Assembly: GCA_034440635.1 (NCBI GenBank)
Contig: JAOTON010002088.1
Location: 372,001-436,000, forward strand
DNA: 64,000 bases
Reading direction: 5' to 3'
Origin: Lepas anatifera
Lineage: Eukaryota; Arthropoda; Thecostraca; Lepadidae
Position numbers and translations under genes: made by a program. Shown here piece after piece: positions 1-10,800 of the stretch. The notes under the pieces were generated by a model that had not been told where the DNA came from, searched no databases, and saw only the letters and a list, made by a program, of their open reading frames with translations. Numbering within the stretch: position 1 is the first letter of the stretch; each line of letters starts with the position of its first letter.

Positions 1-187
1 AGCTTCTTTCTTTCTTTTGTCTACTGGTTACAGCGTTGTGAAGGTGAACTACCCTGCTCGGTAAACCTACAGGGACCTGTCTAACTGTGAAAAATGCGTA
101 AAGTTGCATTGGACACGGGTGCGAATGCGCGTGGTGGCGGGTATTATGGTGTAGGATCACATCGAAGGTCCACTTATTAAGGGGTCT

Positions 188-1042
188 ATGTTCATAGGCT
201 CCACCCTTTGAGTTAGACCTTTTGATAGTAACGTTCAAGGTCCAAAGGCGTGCTCAGATGCATGAGAGTGGGGTGCATGGTGCCGCAGAGGCGTGCTAAG
301 ACACATGATAAAAGGAGGATATGAGGGTTAGGTTAGGTTAGGTTAGGTTAGGTTGGGTTAGGTTAGGTTAGGTTGGGTTAGGTTGGGTTGGTTAGGTTGG
401 TTAGGTTAGGTTAGGTTGTTAGGTTGGTTAGGTTAGGTTGGTTGGTTGGTTGGTTAGGTTGGTTGGTTGGTTGTTGGTTGGTTGGTTGGTTGGTTGGTTG
501 GTTAGGTTGTTAGGTTAGGTGGGGTGGGGGTGGGTGGGTGAGGTCAGTTTGTATGCCTTGGTCCCTATCTCCTAATCTGGGGATATCACCCCTCTTCAGA
601 TTCTGAGTGCGCCTCTGGTCTGGGTACCACTTTGGGAAATATTTTAAAAATATCCCCAAATTCTGCAAGAAAATCCCTGAGGTGAAAAGATGGAAGGAGG
701 GAGGGTTTGGTAGTTTAGTAGTACCCGACCGAGGCACAATAAGATTCCGGGAAGAGGGGTGATATCCCCAGACTAGGAAATAGGGACCAAGGGCATACAC
801 AACTGACCTGACCTGACCTAACCAAACCAAACCTATCCAAACCTAACCAAACCTAACCAAACCAAACAACCAAACCAAACCAAACCTAACCTAACCTAAC
901 CTTACCTAACCTCATTGTCTCCTATTATCATGTATCTTGACGCCTCTGCGCATCATGCCTCCTCTCATGCATCTGAGCACGCCTCTTGACCTTTGAACGT
1001 TGAATTCTGTTCAGAGGTCTGCTGGGTGGAGGCTATGAACAT
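188..1042. mobile_element. Foldback element with TTAGG-type repeats in both arms
   Basis: The left part (188 to about 600) is matched in reverse complement by the right part (about 745 to 1042). Shared blocks include GTTCATAGNCTCCACCC, GCGTGCTCAGATGCATGAGA and GGGGATATCACCCCTCTTC, in mirrored order. Each arm holds a degenerate telomere-like tract: GGTTA repeats at about 331-520 on the left and CCTAA repeats at about 795-915 on the right. The loop (about 600-745) shows nothing recognisable. This is seen directly. The TTAGG motif is the usual arthropod telomere repeat, but here it lies inside a symmetrical element, so the place need not be a chromosome end. No target-site duplication was found, and no transposase is encoded. 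Confidence 0.75.
331..520 (+). repeat. Degenerate (GGTTA)n / (GGTT)n array
   Basis: About 190 bp of GGTTA units, drifting to GGTTG and GGTT toward the right. The complementary CCTAA/CCAAA version at 795-915 sits in the opposite arm of the same foldback element. The right copy is more degraded (many CCAAAC units). Confidence 0.85.
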
Positions 1043-2365
1043 TAGCCTTTGAACAGTGGGCCTTCTGATGTGATCTTTGAACCGTGAGATGTGATCTGCC
1101 TCTACCATACCCTGTCTTGTTTTTTTTTCGCGCATGATGGCTGATTTTCTCGATGCTTGTGGTGGGGGGTGCGGTTGGGCACTTTCTTTCTGTAGGTACT
1201 CTGTTTTTTGTCATTCTCTTGTCTACGCTTGACTCTTGTCTTCATATCTGTCTTGCAAATGCCTTCTTAAAAAACGGAAACAATAAAAAATTAACGGAAA
1301 AAATCACTGCTATGGTTGTTCATACTCATCTGTAGAGTCTTGTGTGGAAATCCCAGGGGGTTGGGGGCTCAGTACCCCTGGATTTTGGGTCTCCCATTGG
1401 GTGTGGATAGGGGTCGTATTTCTGTGCCAGTGTTAACCCACCCAGGACCCCCTGGTTCAGGAAGAGATCTCCAGCCATGTGTAGGGTGCTCCTTCATGTT
1501 TTAGCTATGAAATAAGACTGTAATTCATGTATAACACACACTTCCACAAGCTTAATTCTCCTGTGAATAATAGTAGTGCACTAATACGACCGTTTGCTTT
1601 AACCTGAGAAATACCAAGAACAAAAGGAATGTATAGATATGGAAACTATTAAGTATGAGGAATCAAAGAAAGATGCAATTTTGATGCATATTTTGTCCAT
1701 AAATTTATCAAAAATAAATGATAATATATCAATAATTTCTAGCATCTTAAATATTTTAACACTATTTAGTAGTGTGGTGTGTGTGTGTGTGCATCTGTGA
1801 AGGTGTGTACAAAATTTGCTGCCATTTTTTATGGGCAATCTCATGTTCGGATAACCATAAAAATGTCTGCTCACAAATTGTCTACAACCCAATTCCTCTA
1901 CATAACATATTGTCTACAGCACAAAACGTTTTTATCTGGAGTCTTTTTGTCCCATAAACAAATTACTGTGTAGACGTTTTGACTTTAAGGCATTTTCATC
2001 GGGCGTCTCGTTTTCATCGGCGGGGGTAGTGACACTCTGTTTGGAGGGGGGAACCGATATGTATGATTTACTGACAATATCGCTAGGTAAGCATAACTAG
2101 CATAACCTAACCGTACCTAACCATGTCTTGATTTAGCGAGCCGGCCCGCGGCGCACCGAGTCTCCGGTTCGGTCCCTACCTAGCCTGCGGCGCCGACAAT
2201 CACCTTCGTCGGTCTCAGCTTTGCCGGCTTCTCCGGCAAAGCCTGGGCCTCCTCAGAACTCATCCTTGCGCTTGCCATCCCGATCCTTAAACAAGTGGAT
2301 ATAAATTTGGTACACTTTTGCAATGCTTTTACACCTCTGGTACAATTTACCAATGGTTTCCGTCA
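1043..2365. other. Non-coding stretch with a repeat copy, GT microsatellite and hairpin
   Basis: No gene is supported. At 1344-1494 lies a copy of a 150-bp interspersed repeat also found at 25126, 31376 and 51456. A short (GT)n run is at 1769-1791. A perfect 10-bp hairpin (GCTTTGCCGG, loop of 4, complement) lies near 2219-2242 in a locally GC-rich patch. Confidence 0.6.
1344..1494 (+). repeat. Interspersed 150-bp repeat (family R3), copy 1
   Basis: Shares CCCTGGATTTTGGGTCTCCCA, a GTTAACCCANCCAGGACCCC block and GAGATCTCCAGCCATG with 25126-25262, 31376-31520 and, inverted, 51456-51580. The unit has no coding capacity. Class unknown: a SINE tail or MITE are both possible. Confidence 0.7.
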
Positions 2366-2752
2366 GCTGGCGATCAGCTGGCTATTGGTGCTTTGGCATT
2401 TCCGGCGTTATGTTTAAGTACGGTGATAGACGGCATTCAGTTTAAGTACGACGTTCAGTATAAGTAAGTGTTATAAATCGGGGTTTAAGTGGGAGTTCTG
2501 CTACAGGATTGTGCTGAATAGAAAGAGGGTGTCTTGCTGATTCCGTTGATGCATCATTTCTGTACAAAATCTTTCGAGAAAATGGACGTCTTATTTAAGG
2601 TTTACCCTCTTTCTATTCAGCACAACCCTGTAGCGCAACTTAGCCCCGATTTATAACACTTAAACTGAACGTCGTATTTTGCCCCGTCTATCGCCGTGCG
2701 TAAAAAAACATCGGAAATACCAAAACACCAATACTCAGCTGATCGCCAGTAC
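2366..2752. mobile_element. Foldback/MITE-like element upstream of NSE2
   Basis: Left arm 2366-2526 and right arm 2603-2752 are reverse complements over about 150 bp with some small differences. Shared blocks include GCTGAATAGAAAGAGGGT, GTTATAAATCGGGG, CTGGCGATCAGCTG and GACGTTCAGT. The loop is about 75 bp. No coding capacity and no clear target duplication. It ends about 100 bp before the NSE2 start codon, so it occupies the likely promoter or 5' leader. Confidence 0.75.
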
Positions 2753-2820
2753 TATAGCAGCCACCAATAGCTGTACTTGTGCCGGCCCTGGCCCAGTTCA
2801 TAGGATGGAGGATACGTCAC

Positions 2821-2828
2821 TGACGTCA
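2821..2828 (+). promoter_or_regulatory. CRE-like TGACGTCA 26 bp before the NSE2 start
   Basis: An exact TGACGTCA palindrome lies just upstream of the chosen NSE2 ATG. CREB/ATF factors bind this sequence in animals; use here is inference. An out-of-frame ATG at 2805 lies in a near-duplicate (CAGTTCATAGGATGGA) of the real start context (CAGTTCACAGGATGGA), 49 bp apart. Confidence 0.35.
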
Positions 2829-2853
2829 GCACACCTCTGCCCCAGTTCACAGG

Positions 2854-3817
2854 ATGGACCGTGCGGCTCACCTGGAGCGACTGCGGAAGTGCACAGACTC
2901 AGTGCTGCGGTACTCGGACCTGGTGCTGAGGCATGCCAGTGCAGACCAGCGGGACGCTCTGCTGGCACCCGCACGCCGCCTGGTGGCCGACTACGCCCAG
3001 CTGGAGGTCCGTAGTGGTATATGTTGCCGCAGTAACAGCTGCTGGGGGGGGAGACACTTACGGGTCTATGGTTTTGTATAGATGACATCATTGGTTTTTG
3101 TGACCGTGCAGTCCATGTCTGGATACAATGGCGACAATGGTGATGTCATGATATGTTGTACGCATTTAGTGGACTTGGTTATCACATCATTTTCTGTGTT
3201 CTAGCCGCTACGTGTGTTTGTCATTCTGAGTAGTATTACAACTGATACGGGAGCGGTGCGGCAGTGTGACACATGGCCAGCTGTGGTACTGAGACCGCCT
3301 CTGCTCCCGGCAGCTGCAGCTGGACTGGGCTGCTGATGCTCTGCGGACCTCCAAGGACCAGATGGTCGGCTCGCTGAGTGTGGGCTCTGAGGTGGACCTG
3401 ACGGAGCTGACGGCGGCCGTGCAGCGCGCTGCCAGCAGACAGGACGCCGCGGCTGTGGGCAGTCACCAGGCGGTGCTGCAGCTGCAGCGGGCCGAGGAGG
3501 CGGCGGCGCCGGCCGGCGGACAGCGGGAGACTGTCGACGCCGGAGACGGCGAGCTGCAGATGACGGAGACGGTGCAGACCTCGCTGGACCCGTGGTCTAA
3601 ACAGGCCATCCGACAGCCCTACCGCAACCGTCACTGTGGCCACCTGTACGACTTCTCTTCCCTGGAGCAGGTGCTGGGGAAGTTGGCGGCCAATCGCAAG
3701 AAGCGCCGCGTGACCTGCCCGTACGTAGGGTGTGCCAACAAAACACCGCTCAAGTGGGAGGACATCACCGAGGACCGGATCGCACTGCGCGCCATCGAGA
3801 GTCAGCAGTCCAGCTGA
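2854..3817 (+). CDS. NSMCE2: E3 SUMO-protein ligase NSE2 (SMC5/6 complex), two exons
   Basis: Predicted exon 1 is 2854-3006, ending CTGGAG before a GT donor; exon 2 is 3314-3817, after a CAG acceptor at 3311-3313. The junction is in phase 0 and gives about 218 residues (human NSE2 has 247). An alternative acceptor 6 bp later also keeps the frame. The N-terminal part is helical and Leu/Ala-rich, as expected for the segment that binds SMC5. The C-terminal part is an SP-RING: zinc ligands C159, H161, C186 and C191 in RNRHCGHLYD and VTCPYVGCANKT, followed by the family's acidic DITED. NSE2 is a nuclear SUMO ligase that acts with SMC5/6 in DNA repair and replication-fork stability. Third positions are strongly G/C, unlike the flanking DNA. 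The stop is TGA. The exon-intron model is inferred from splice signals and frame; the family call rests on the SP-RING. Confidence 0.9.
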
Positions 3818-4385
3818 GGTCGGCTGGACAATGGGGCGGGTTGTGCTGTCTGGAGGTCCGCAAGGGATCCTCAGATGTCGTAGAGATGGACCAAGATGGA
3901 CACTCTTCGGGATGTCCTCTCTTCTGAAGGATTTTTCTGTTTTTGAAAGCATAGAAACCTGACTGGCGAAGCTCAGAGTTCTCATCGCATCGATGGTGAG
4001 TGTTGCCCTGGTTAAGTGTCCCTTTTCAGCTTTCTCTGAGTACCTTGTTTAATGCATAGAGTGCAGATACCGTACTGGGTTGTAAACCGTCCCGCCGCAA
4101 CGATGCGGAGATCGGAGAGAGGCTCGGTCGCCCGAAAAGGTTTTGTCAACTGATTTTCTGTGACAGTGTTCTCATGTCAATGGCGGAGCCGCAGTTGCGG
4201 TAAAGTTATTCTCCATTGGAACCTTCCATACTGTGCTAGAGCTTACCAAGAGTGAGAAATCACTGTCTCGCCTCAGTGGGTATTTGCAAGTGTTGGGAGA
4301 GTTTTGTTCCAATATGTGTTGTGTATTTCCCTATCATTCCTTGAGTTTCTTAGCATGATCATAGCTTTCATATCCCAATAACCAG
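3818..4385. other. Likely NSE2 3' flank, no other gene seen
   Basis: Follows the NSE2 stop. No clear AATAAA was found close to the stop, so the 3' end is not placed. No repeat family in the window matches this stretch. Confidence 0.5.
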
Positions 4386-4986
4386 GACTGGCGGACCTAT
4401 GTGTTGGCCATTAGAACGGACCCCGGTTAAGCCTTAACTCCCAATATTATCAATTATCAATAAGTTAAAAAGCTCCCCATCTTTCGATACCATACCAGGC
4501 TCCCCCTCCCTCTCTTAAAGCTATCGTCCTTTTGCTCTGGCTGCTTTTAAGTTTATAAGCAAGTTTTGGTGCTTCAACTGAACCAGAACCAGTGAAGGAC
4601 TTCAACTTCAAACTACTTCAGTCCAACTTCAAGCAGAACCATTCAAGTTCAGTGTAAACCTTGAACCTTAGATCTCTTGATATTATACTTGTTTTTGAGT
4701 GAATGATCCTCGGATAGCAGAAGGTAGCGTCTTATGGCCACATATTTCAACCCGTGAAGTTTTTCTTTTGCTTTTGGCTGGGCTTTCCCCCAAGCCTATC
4801 TTGTTAAATTGTGGCCAAATCTTTCACCACCGTGGCGTTATTTATTTATTTTTATTGTTTTGCTTTTCGACTTAGATTCGCCTCCCCAACCTACTGGCTA
4901 GTGAAACTGGGGCCAAATCTGTTACCGTGTAACGTTTTTTTACTGTCTTGTGCCCCCCAAACCTACCAGCTAGATTCGCCACTGTT
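4386..4986 (-). mobile_element. Degenerate non-autonomous hAT-type element
   Basis: The right end, CTAGATTCGCCACTG at 4972-4986, is the inverted form of the CAGTGGCGGATCTAG terminus seen at 19168 and 48756. The interior (from about 4550) matches 48520-48756: TATAAGCAAGTTTTGGTGCT, GAGTGAATGATCCT and GTGGCCAAAT blocks in the same order. The left end is only guessed (ACTGGCGGACCTATG near 4386), and no 8-bp duplication is visible. No transposase. Confidence 0.55.
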
Positions 4987-6076
4987 CGATATAGTCTATT
5001 GCAGAAATTAACAGTTTCTGAGGTGTATTCCTTTATTTCTGTCACACTGGTGTTAGGAGCAAAAACTACGCGAGTGACGTTCAAATCATCAGGAGCCTTT
5101 TAAATCGCCGCTGGTTTTGTCCGATCATAAGCGCTCTTCATACTGTACTGCAGAAGTGGACAGTACCAGCTGCAGCTTGTCCAGAAGAGATCCAGTGTGG
5201 TTAAAATTCCTACCACGTAATGTGTATTTTTCCTCCTTTTCTGAAATTCCCTCCACTTGAATGGGCTGACATGTTGTTCAGATCCTTGCCAATGTAATTC
5301 CTGCTGTAGAGACATTTGATTAGCTTAATATCTAATTTTTCAGGGCAGTGTGATGTTGGGGATGCCACATGTGGTCCAGGCTGCGTGCTTTGAAATGTCC
5401 CAGTCAAATACGATCTACCGCACCATACATAGTGCAACCACTTTGCGCATATACTTCTTTACCTCAACGACGATAGCGACTGGTATCTTGGGAAATATCG
5501 CCCTGTTATTTTTTTCATTCCGGTCGTTCAAAGGGGAGCGAAGAGAATCTTATGTGGGATATTATTAGAGAATGGGTTGCGGCGTCACATTCCCCGGGTG
5601 TTTCAAAGGGTGCAGCCTTATTATCTTGTGTGTAGCGATAGGGCTTGTATTGAAAATGTGCTTCAGTGCCTGGTTTTGACTCTTCTTGATAAGGAAAGTA
5701 AAATAGAAGCGTCAGACATTTTGTATCGACAAAAACCCCGTGATAAGTCGAAGAAGGATGACTGACGTATTGTAAGCCTACTAAGAAGTACAAAACGGAC
5801 AAGGGCACTTTGTTGCAAAAGGTTGTGTGATGACCCATTCATCTCACCGTGCGTTACCTGACAGAATTATCGTAGCCAAGCGGTTCGCAATCACCAATAC
5901 ACTGCATTGTTGGCCGCTGTCCGTCGTTGATTTTGAAGCCCACGGCCGCTGGGGCTCAGCGCTTGCCCGCCCTGACACCAGGTGGCAGTAGATGGCGGCG
6001 GGCTAGTGCCCAGGTGTCACTACCATGGAAGCGTGGTAGCGTCTTTTGTGGGAGTTCAGCAGAGCTCGTAGTTTTA
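4987..6076. other. No gene recognised
   Basis: Read in all frames; short open stretches here lack recognisable motifs, splice-flanked structure or codon bias. No repeats shared with the rest of the window were noticed. Confidence 0.5.
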
Positions 6077-6755
6077 CACCAGCAGTGCCCAAACTGTGGG
6101 CCATGGAGCCTGTCGGATTCGTGGGGGCCTATGAATTTGAATCATGAATCTAAGTTATGGTAGCCTAGATATGGCCCTTGTTGACTTGCGACTAACAGGA
6201 GCATGGCACCTTACAGTCAACATACTCCTGGTATTTGATTGAATTTTGAATGATGAAGACATTGACACAAAGGTGAAGTTCTTGAGAACTTATTGCCTGG
6301 GCCTGCTTTTATGCAGAAAAAACTGGACGTTTTTCTGTGCTTGAAACTATTTCCAGCCCTTCCCAGCTCAACCTTCACAAAGCTTGTGTTTCCTGATAAC
6401 GTGTTTGTGTCTAGCTTCCTGGAGATGGTGGTCGTCAAAAAGCAGGCTGAGGACCAGGAAGATCTGAACAAAGACTGTTGACAAACTTATATTCCTATTG
6501 CTGGTCATGGAAGCTGAGTGATAATTTGGAGATTATAAAAACAAGAATAAATTCCTATGTGCGATGTCCGTTTCTACCTAAAGCAGGACAATGTTCCGGG
6601 ACGAATGTACAAACAGGTGCAACCAAGCTATCGCTAGACAATATTTGTAGTTATCTATAGTTTTTCATTTATTTTTAAGGGGGGTGGTCATGTAGTCCTT
6701 TTATTGTTGAAAAGGGGTCATCGTGCCGTTAAGGATGGGCACCACTGCTACAGAC
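6077..6755. mobile_element. Fossil hAT-type element
   Basis: Left end CAGCAGTGCCCAAACTGTGG at 6081-6100 resembles the CAGTGNTNCCCAAACT termini of animal hAT elements. The right end, GGGCACCACTGCTAC near 6737-6751, is an imperfect inverted counterpart. The interior has stops in every frame and no recognisable transposase motif. The 8-bp duplication expected for hAT is not visible, so the borders are approximate. Confidence 0.4.
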
Positions 6756-8019
6756 CCATCAGCGGTAGACCGCGAGTCGATTGGTCTCGCTAATGATGCT
6801 GTAGACAGAGACGGGGCTAGGCACAACTTTTTGGGTGGAAACCCGGCTAAAATCGTGAAAAACGGTGTTTGTTTGATGAAAAATCGGTCAAAATCGGCTC
6901 TAGGAGGGTAAAACTGGGCTGAGTGTGGGGACTGGGCGTACCCTCCTAGATCCGCCGCTGGCTATGTGCTTTTTTGCTTTGTGGCAGCATACTTCCCCAC
7001 TTATGGTCGTTGCGGACTGATGGCGGCCGCGTAACGTCCTGGGTCGTGGATATTCCGATTAACAAGGCTCAGTATGGCATGTGTTTCCACCATCGGTTTT
7101 TTGTACAGTGTATTGTTATCGCTCAGCTATGCCAAACGGCATGCGACCATCGGCAGGAACGGCGGCTGACACTAATGATGAAACACGACGATGGTCTGGG
7201 GGAGGGGGTCGACGGCGCGCACCTGAACTCTTACTTATTTAGCCGGCACGTGCATGTACTACGAACCGCGCGATATAGCTTAGACGCTGAAGCGCCCTAA
7301 AACCACAAAACACACAGACAATGTATTACGAACCCATATCACGGTCAGTCTGAATCCCTCATCGTGACATGTTTTTTCACATCGCGGCGTGTTTCTACCC
7401 CATCGTGCGGTCTGGCATCTGTGCATCGATGGCGGTGACAATTACAAAGTAGGAGCCTTTTAAAGTGGACAGTCGGACCCTGTCGCCACAGTCAAATTAC
7501 TGGTGTTCGAACGTCCGCGTCACAGCACCCACTGTTCAGCTGGTGATGTGAATTGGCCGCTATGGTAATTAGCCGTCAGCCCGGGACATTGATCACAGAC
7601 AACCGCCAGGCCGCCCGCGCCACTACGGCCCGGCTCGCAAATCGTTTGGAGAAGAGATGCTGCTTTTGCGAAGTGCTGGGTGTGGGTGCCGTCTACCCAG
7701 CGAGCGGATATGCTCGTTGGGATTTTTGAGTGTTTTGCGGATGGATGCCCCAGCATCGGGGATGTGTCTGTTATTCCAACCGCGCTTGGTGCCTTGACCA
7801 TTGCAGACGTGGTACAGTTTCACGCGGAAGGAACAGTTTTGAGCGATTATTGTGTTGAGCCCGGTGGATTGGATTGCTGGCTTTGAAAGCGGCGTCTCTA
7901 GTTCGGGGCCACACACGGTGGGATGGGATAGGCAGAGGTGCAGAAAGTATGCTGGCTGTCACAAACTCAATGCGACGTATGCCTCCTCTGTCACACAGAG
8001 CTGGAAATAATAATTGTAT
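6756..8019. other. No gene recognised; solo hAT-type end at 6936-6953
   Basis: CTAGATCCGCCGCTG near 6938-6952 is a right terminus of the CAGNGGCGGATCTAG group without an obvious partner. The rest (about 7000-8000) has several short open frames on both strands, none with a recognisable domain or splice context. Confidence 0.45.
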
Positions 8020-8033
8020 ACTTGAATACTATT
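8020..8033. repeat. Target-site duplication of the Penelope-like element (left)
   Basis: ACTTGAATACTATT, repeated exactly at 11133-11146 on the far side of the element. Confidence 0.8.
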
Positions 8034-8073
8034 ATATACGATTTAAGAGTCATATTTTTCCCAGAAACTGTTG

Positions 8074-9271
8074 TCAAGTAGTTAGAAATGTTTTCGGGAT
8101 ATTAGTCTGGGTTATTTGATGAAAAGTTTAAACTTCCGAATATTTCGAGTTTATTGATAGCTCTTTTTCAACGGAATGTCGATCATGAACAGCCAAGTTT
8201 TTCAAACATAATGTCATCTTCATCACTTGAGTTCCCTTCCTACATACCTCTCATTTGAATGAAGTATATTACGTATTCTTGCAATTCCCGCCGAACCATT
8301 AAACGCCTATTCGCTAAACGGCACAAATAATGACAAATAACACGTTTTTGCAATTCCCGCCGAACCATTAAACGCCTATTCGCTAAAAGGCACAAATAAT
8401 GACAAATAACCCGTTCCTTATATACACGTTTCACTAGCTCACAGCCCCTACTATTGATTTTATTTTTTCCCTGATTTTGTCCAATCCTGTTGAATTCTTG
8501 TTAACAATGATAATCCTAATACTACTACAATGCTACAGCCATGACGATCCTCCTACAATGCTTCTAAAACGGGGTCCCAAATTGGGTTAAGTGTAACGTT
8601 TCCCCTATCCCGATTTATATCTGCTTCCCTTATTCTAATTTCTATCGCTTCCCTAACAGACCTTCTTACGGATTTTTGCTCTACTGCAACAATTTTAACA
8701 TCACGAGGGTTCAGCTCCTTCCGACAACTATATACATGACATGACACTGCTGATTTAGAAAACCTGCCGTTCCGAATATCCCCTATATGCTCCTCCACCC
8801 TTACCCTAGCGGCCTACCTGATTCCCCTATATATGTTGACCCACACTCGCATTTCATTTCATAAACTGCCCCCTTTTCTCTCCCTTACTCATAGGATCCT
8901 TAACATGCGTCAGTAAACTTTTGAAGGTAGTCTTAGAACTATGAGCAACCTTTGAGCCATGATTACGTAATACCCTACTGATACGCTCACTGACTCCTTT
9001 GATGTACGGTACTGACACATACTCATGTTTTTCAGCGTCCCGTGGCTCCGTCTCTCCTTGCTCCTGCGGTCTTTGCTGTCTTCGCTGCGGCTGCTCTTCG
9101 TCTCGCTCCTCCTGTTGATTGTTGCTCGTGGTCGTTTCGGCTCGCTCCTGCTCCTCCTGTTGACAGTTGTTCGTGGTCGTGTCGGCTCGCTCCTGCTGCT
9201 CCTGTCGGTTGGTTCTCGTGATCGCTTCGTCTTGCTCCTGTTCCTCCTGTTGGCGGGTGTGTGTAGCAGCT
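8074..9271 (-). repeat. Left inverted arm of the Penelope-like element (antisense GIY-YIG copy)
   Basis: Reverse complement of 9939-11138. It carries, on the minus strand, the repetitive linker (9030-9271), the GIY-YIG endonuclease coding region (about 8553-8900) and the 3' untranslated tail with two 69-bp tandem units (8270-8410). Relative to the right arm it has one G fewer in the run near 8805, which breaks its GIY-YIG frame, but it has the shorter A-run near 8925 that keeps linker and endonuclease in one frame. Confidence 0.9.
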
Positions 9272-9287
9272 AAAGTGTGTAGCAGCT

Positions 9288-9313
9288 ATCATAAGTTCAT
9301 AAGAACTTATGAT
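9288..9313. repeat. Perfect 11-bp palindrome at the inner arm junction
   Basis: ATCATAAGTTC, four bases, then its complement. It follows a short duplication of GTGTGTAGCAGCT (9259-9271 and 9275-9287), right where the inverted arm joins the reverse-transcriptase segment. Such filler at the junction may reflect the template-switch event that made the inverted arm. Confidence 0.7.
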
Positions 9314-9332
9314 TGCCTGTCTGGACTGCAGA

Positions 9333-10310
9333 TATTTTAAGGTGAATGGAAAATTTTTCGAACAGCGGGAGGGAGCTCCCATGGGTCTCAGCCTATCGGT
9401 GGTACTAGCGAATAGCTATATGGAGCACATAGAAACAGAAGCACTCAACACTGCTAGGCTGAAGCCAAGATTATAGCGTCGATACGTAGACGACGTTTTA
9501 GTCATATGGCAGCACGGTTTGAGCACGCTTTCTGGATTCCATGACCATATCAACAGCCTATCAAGAAACATTCAGTTCACACTAGAAACGGAGCAGGGAG
9601 GAACTCTAAGCTTCCTAGACATGCAAATCTCCAAGGATTCAGGAAGACTAAAGACATCGGTTTTTAGAAAAGAAACTGCGTCAAACTTATACATCAGACA
9701 CGATTCTCACCATGCGTCAAGCATTAAAGCAGGAATCATTTCTTGTCTTGGTGCCAGGGCAAAGAACCTAAGCACAGACCCAGTGTCCTTAAAAAACGAG
9801 ATGGTTGCACTGAAAGGAATCTTCAAAGAAAACGGATACCCAAAACGGTTCGTCGATAAGGCCCTCAAGCGGACGGTTGAAGCAGCTGGGGGTACCAACC
9901 AACAAGGTCACCAACGGGAGAAGCAGGAGCAAGAAGAAGCTGCTACACACACCCGCCAACAGGAGGAACAGGAGCAAGACGAAGCGATCACGAGAACCAA
10001 CCGACAGGAGCAGCAGGAGCGAGCCGACACGACCACGAACAACTGTCAACAGGAGGAGCAGGAGCGAGCCGAAACGACCACGAGCAACAATCAACAGGAG
10101 GAGCGAGACGAAGAGCAGCCGCAGCGAAGACAGCAAAGACCGCAGGAGCAAGGAGAGACGGAGCCACGGGACGCTGAAAAACATGAGTATGTGTCAGTAC
10201 CGTACATCAAAGGAGTCAGTGAGCGTATCAGTAGGGCATTACGTAATCATGGCTTAAAGGTTGCTCATAGTTCTAAGACTACCTTCAAAAAGTTTACTGA
10301 CGCATGTTAA
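9333..10310 (+). pseudogene. Penelope-like reverse transcriptase, 5'-truncated, with nonsense codon and frameshift
   Basis: Translation from 9333 gives YFKVNGKFFEQREGAPMG, then a catalytic YVDDVLVIW block at 9483-9509, then QFTLETEQGGTLSFLDMQIS, the palm and thumb signature of Penelope-like reverse transcriptases. The fingers domain and everything upstream are missing. A TAG at 9474-9476, just before RRYVDD, sits where the family usually has Trp. After the thumb (to about 9895) comes a Gln/Glu/Arg/Thr-rich linker with three 15-residue repeats (9960-10094). The frame ends at a TAA (10308-10310) because of one extra A in the run near 10290; the left arm lacks that base. The protein copies element RNA into DNA at the target. 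Conclusion: recently dead copy. Confidence 0.9.
9960..10094 (+). repeat. Three 45-bp (15-residue) repeats in the Penelope linker
   Basis: Units QEEQEQDEAITRTNR, QEQQERADTTTNNCQ and QEEQERAETTTSNNQ. Low-complexity and charged; the inverted arm carries the same block at about 9117-9250. Confidence 0.8.
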
Positions 10311-10659
10311 GGATCCTATGAGTAAGGGAGAGAAAAGGGGGGCAGTTTATGAAATGAAATGCGAGTGTGGGTCAACATATATAGGGGAATCAGGTAGGCC
10401 GCTAGGGGTAAGAGTGGAGGAGCATATAGGGGATATTCGGAACGGCAGGTTTTCTAAATCAGCAGTGTCATGTCATGTATATAGTTGTCGGAAGGATCTG
10501 AACCCTCGTGATGTTAAAATTGTTGCAGTAGAGCAAAAATCCGTAAGAAGGTCTGTTAGGGAAGCGATAGAAATTAGAATAAGGGAAGCAGATATAAATC
10601 GGGATAGGGGAAACGTTACACTTAACCCAATTTGGGACCCCGTTTTAGAAGCATTGTAG
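10311..10659 (+). pseudogene. GIY-YIG endonuclease domain of the Penelope-like element
   Basis: Continues the polyprotein in the next frame. GAVYEMKCECGSTYIGES contains the GIY-YIG-type pair (VY and YIG) with a CxC between, followed by GRPLGVRVEEH with the conserved Arg, then HVYS, and a helical tail ending DPVLEAL. This nuclease nicks the target so that the reverse transcriptase can prime there. It is separated from the reverse transcriptase only by the one-base shift near 10290. The domain itself looks intact in this arm, and broken in the left arm. Confidence 0.9.
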
Positions 10660-10800
10660 GAGGATCGTCATGGCTGTAGCATTGTAGTAGTATTAGGATT
10701 ATCATTGTTAACAAGAATTCAACAGGATTGGACAAAATCAGGGAAAAATAAAATCAATAGTAGGGGCTGTGAGCTAGTGAAACGTGTATATAAGGAACGG

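Noticed and set aside
331..520. A real chromosome end marked by TTAGG
   Set aside because: The tract lies inside an inverted symmetrical element with unique DNA on both sides.
7520..7916. Minus-strand open frames as a gene or LINE piece
   Set aside because: No recognisable motif, no splice sites in frame, and equal open length on the plus strand.
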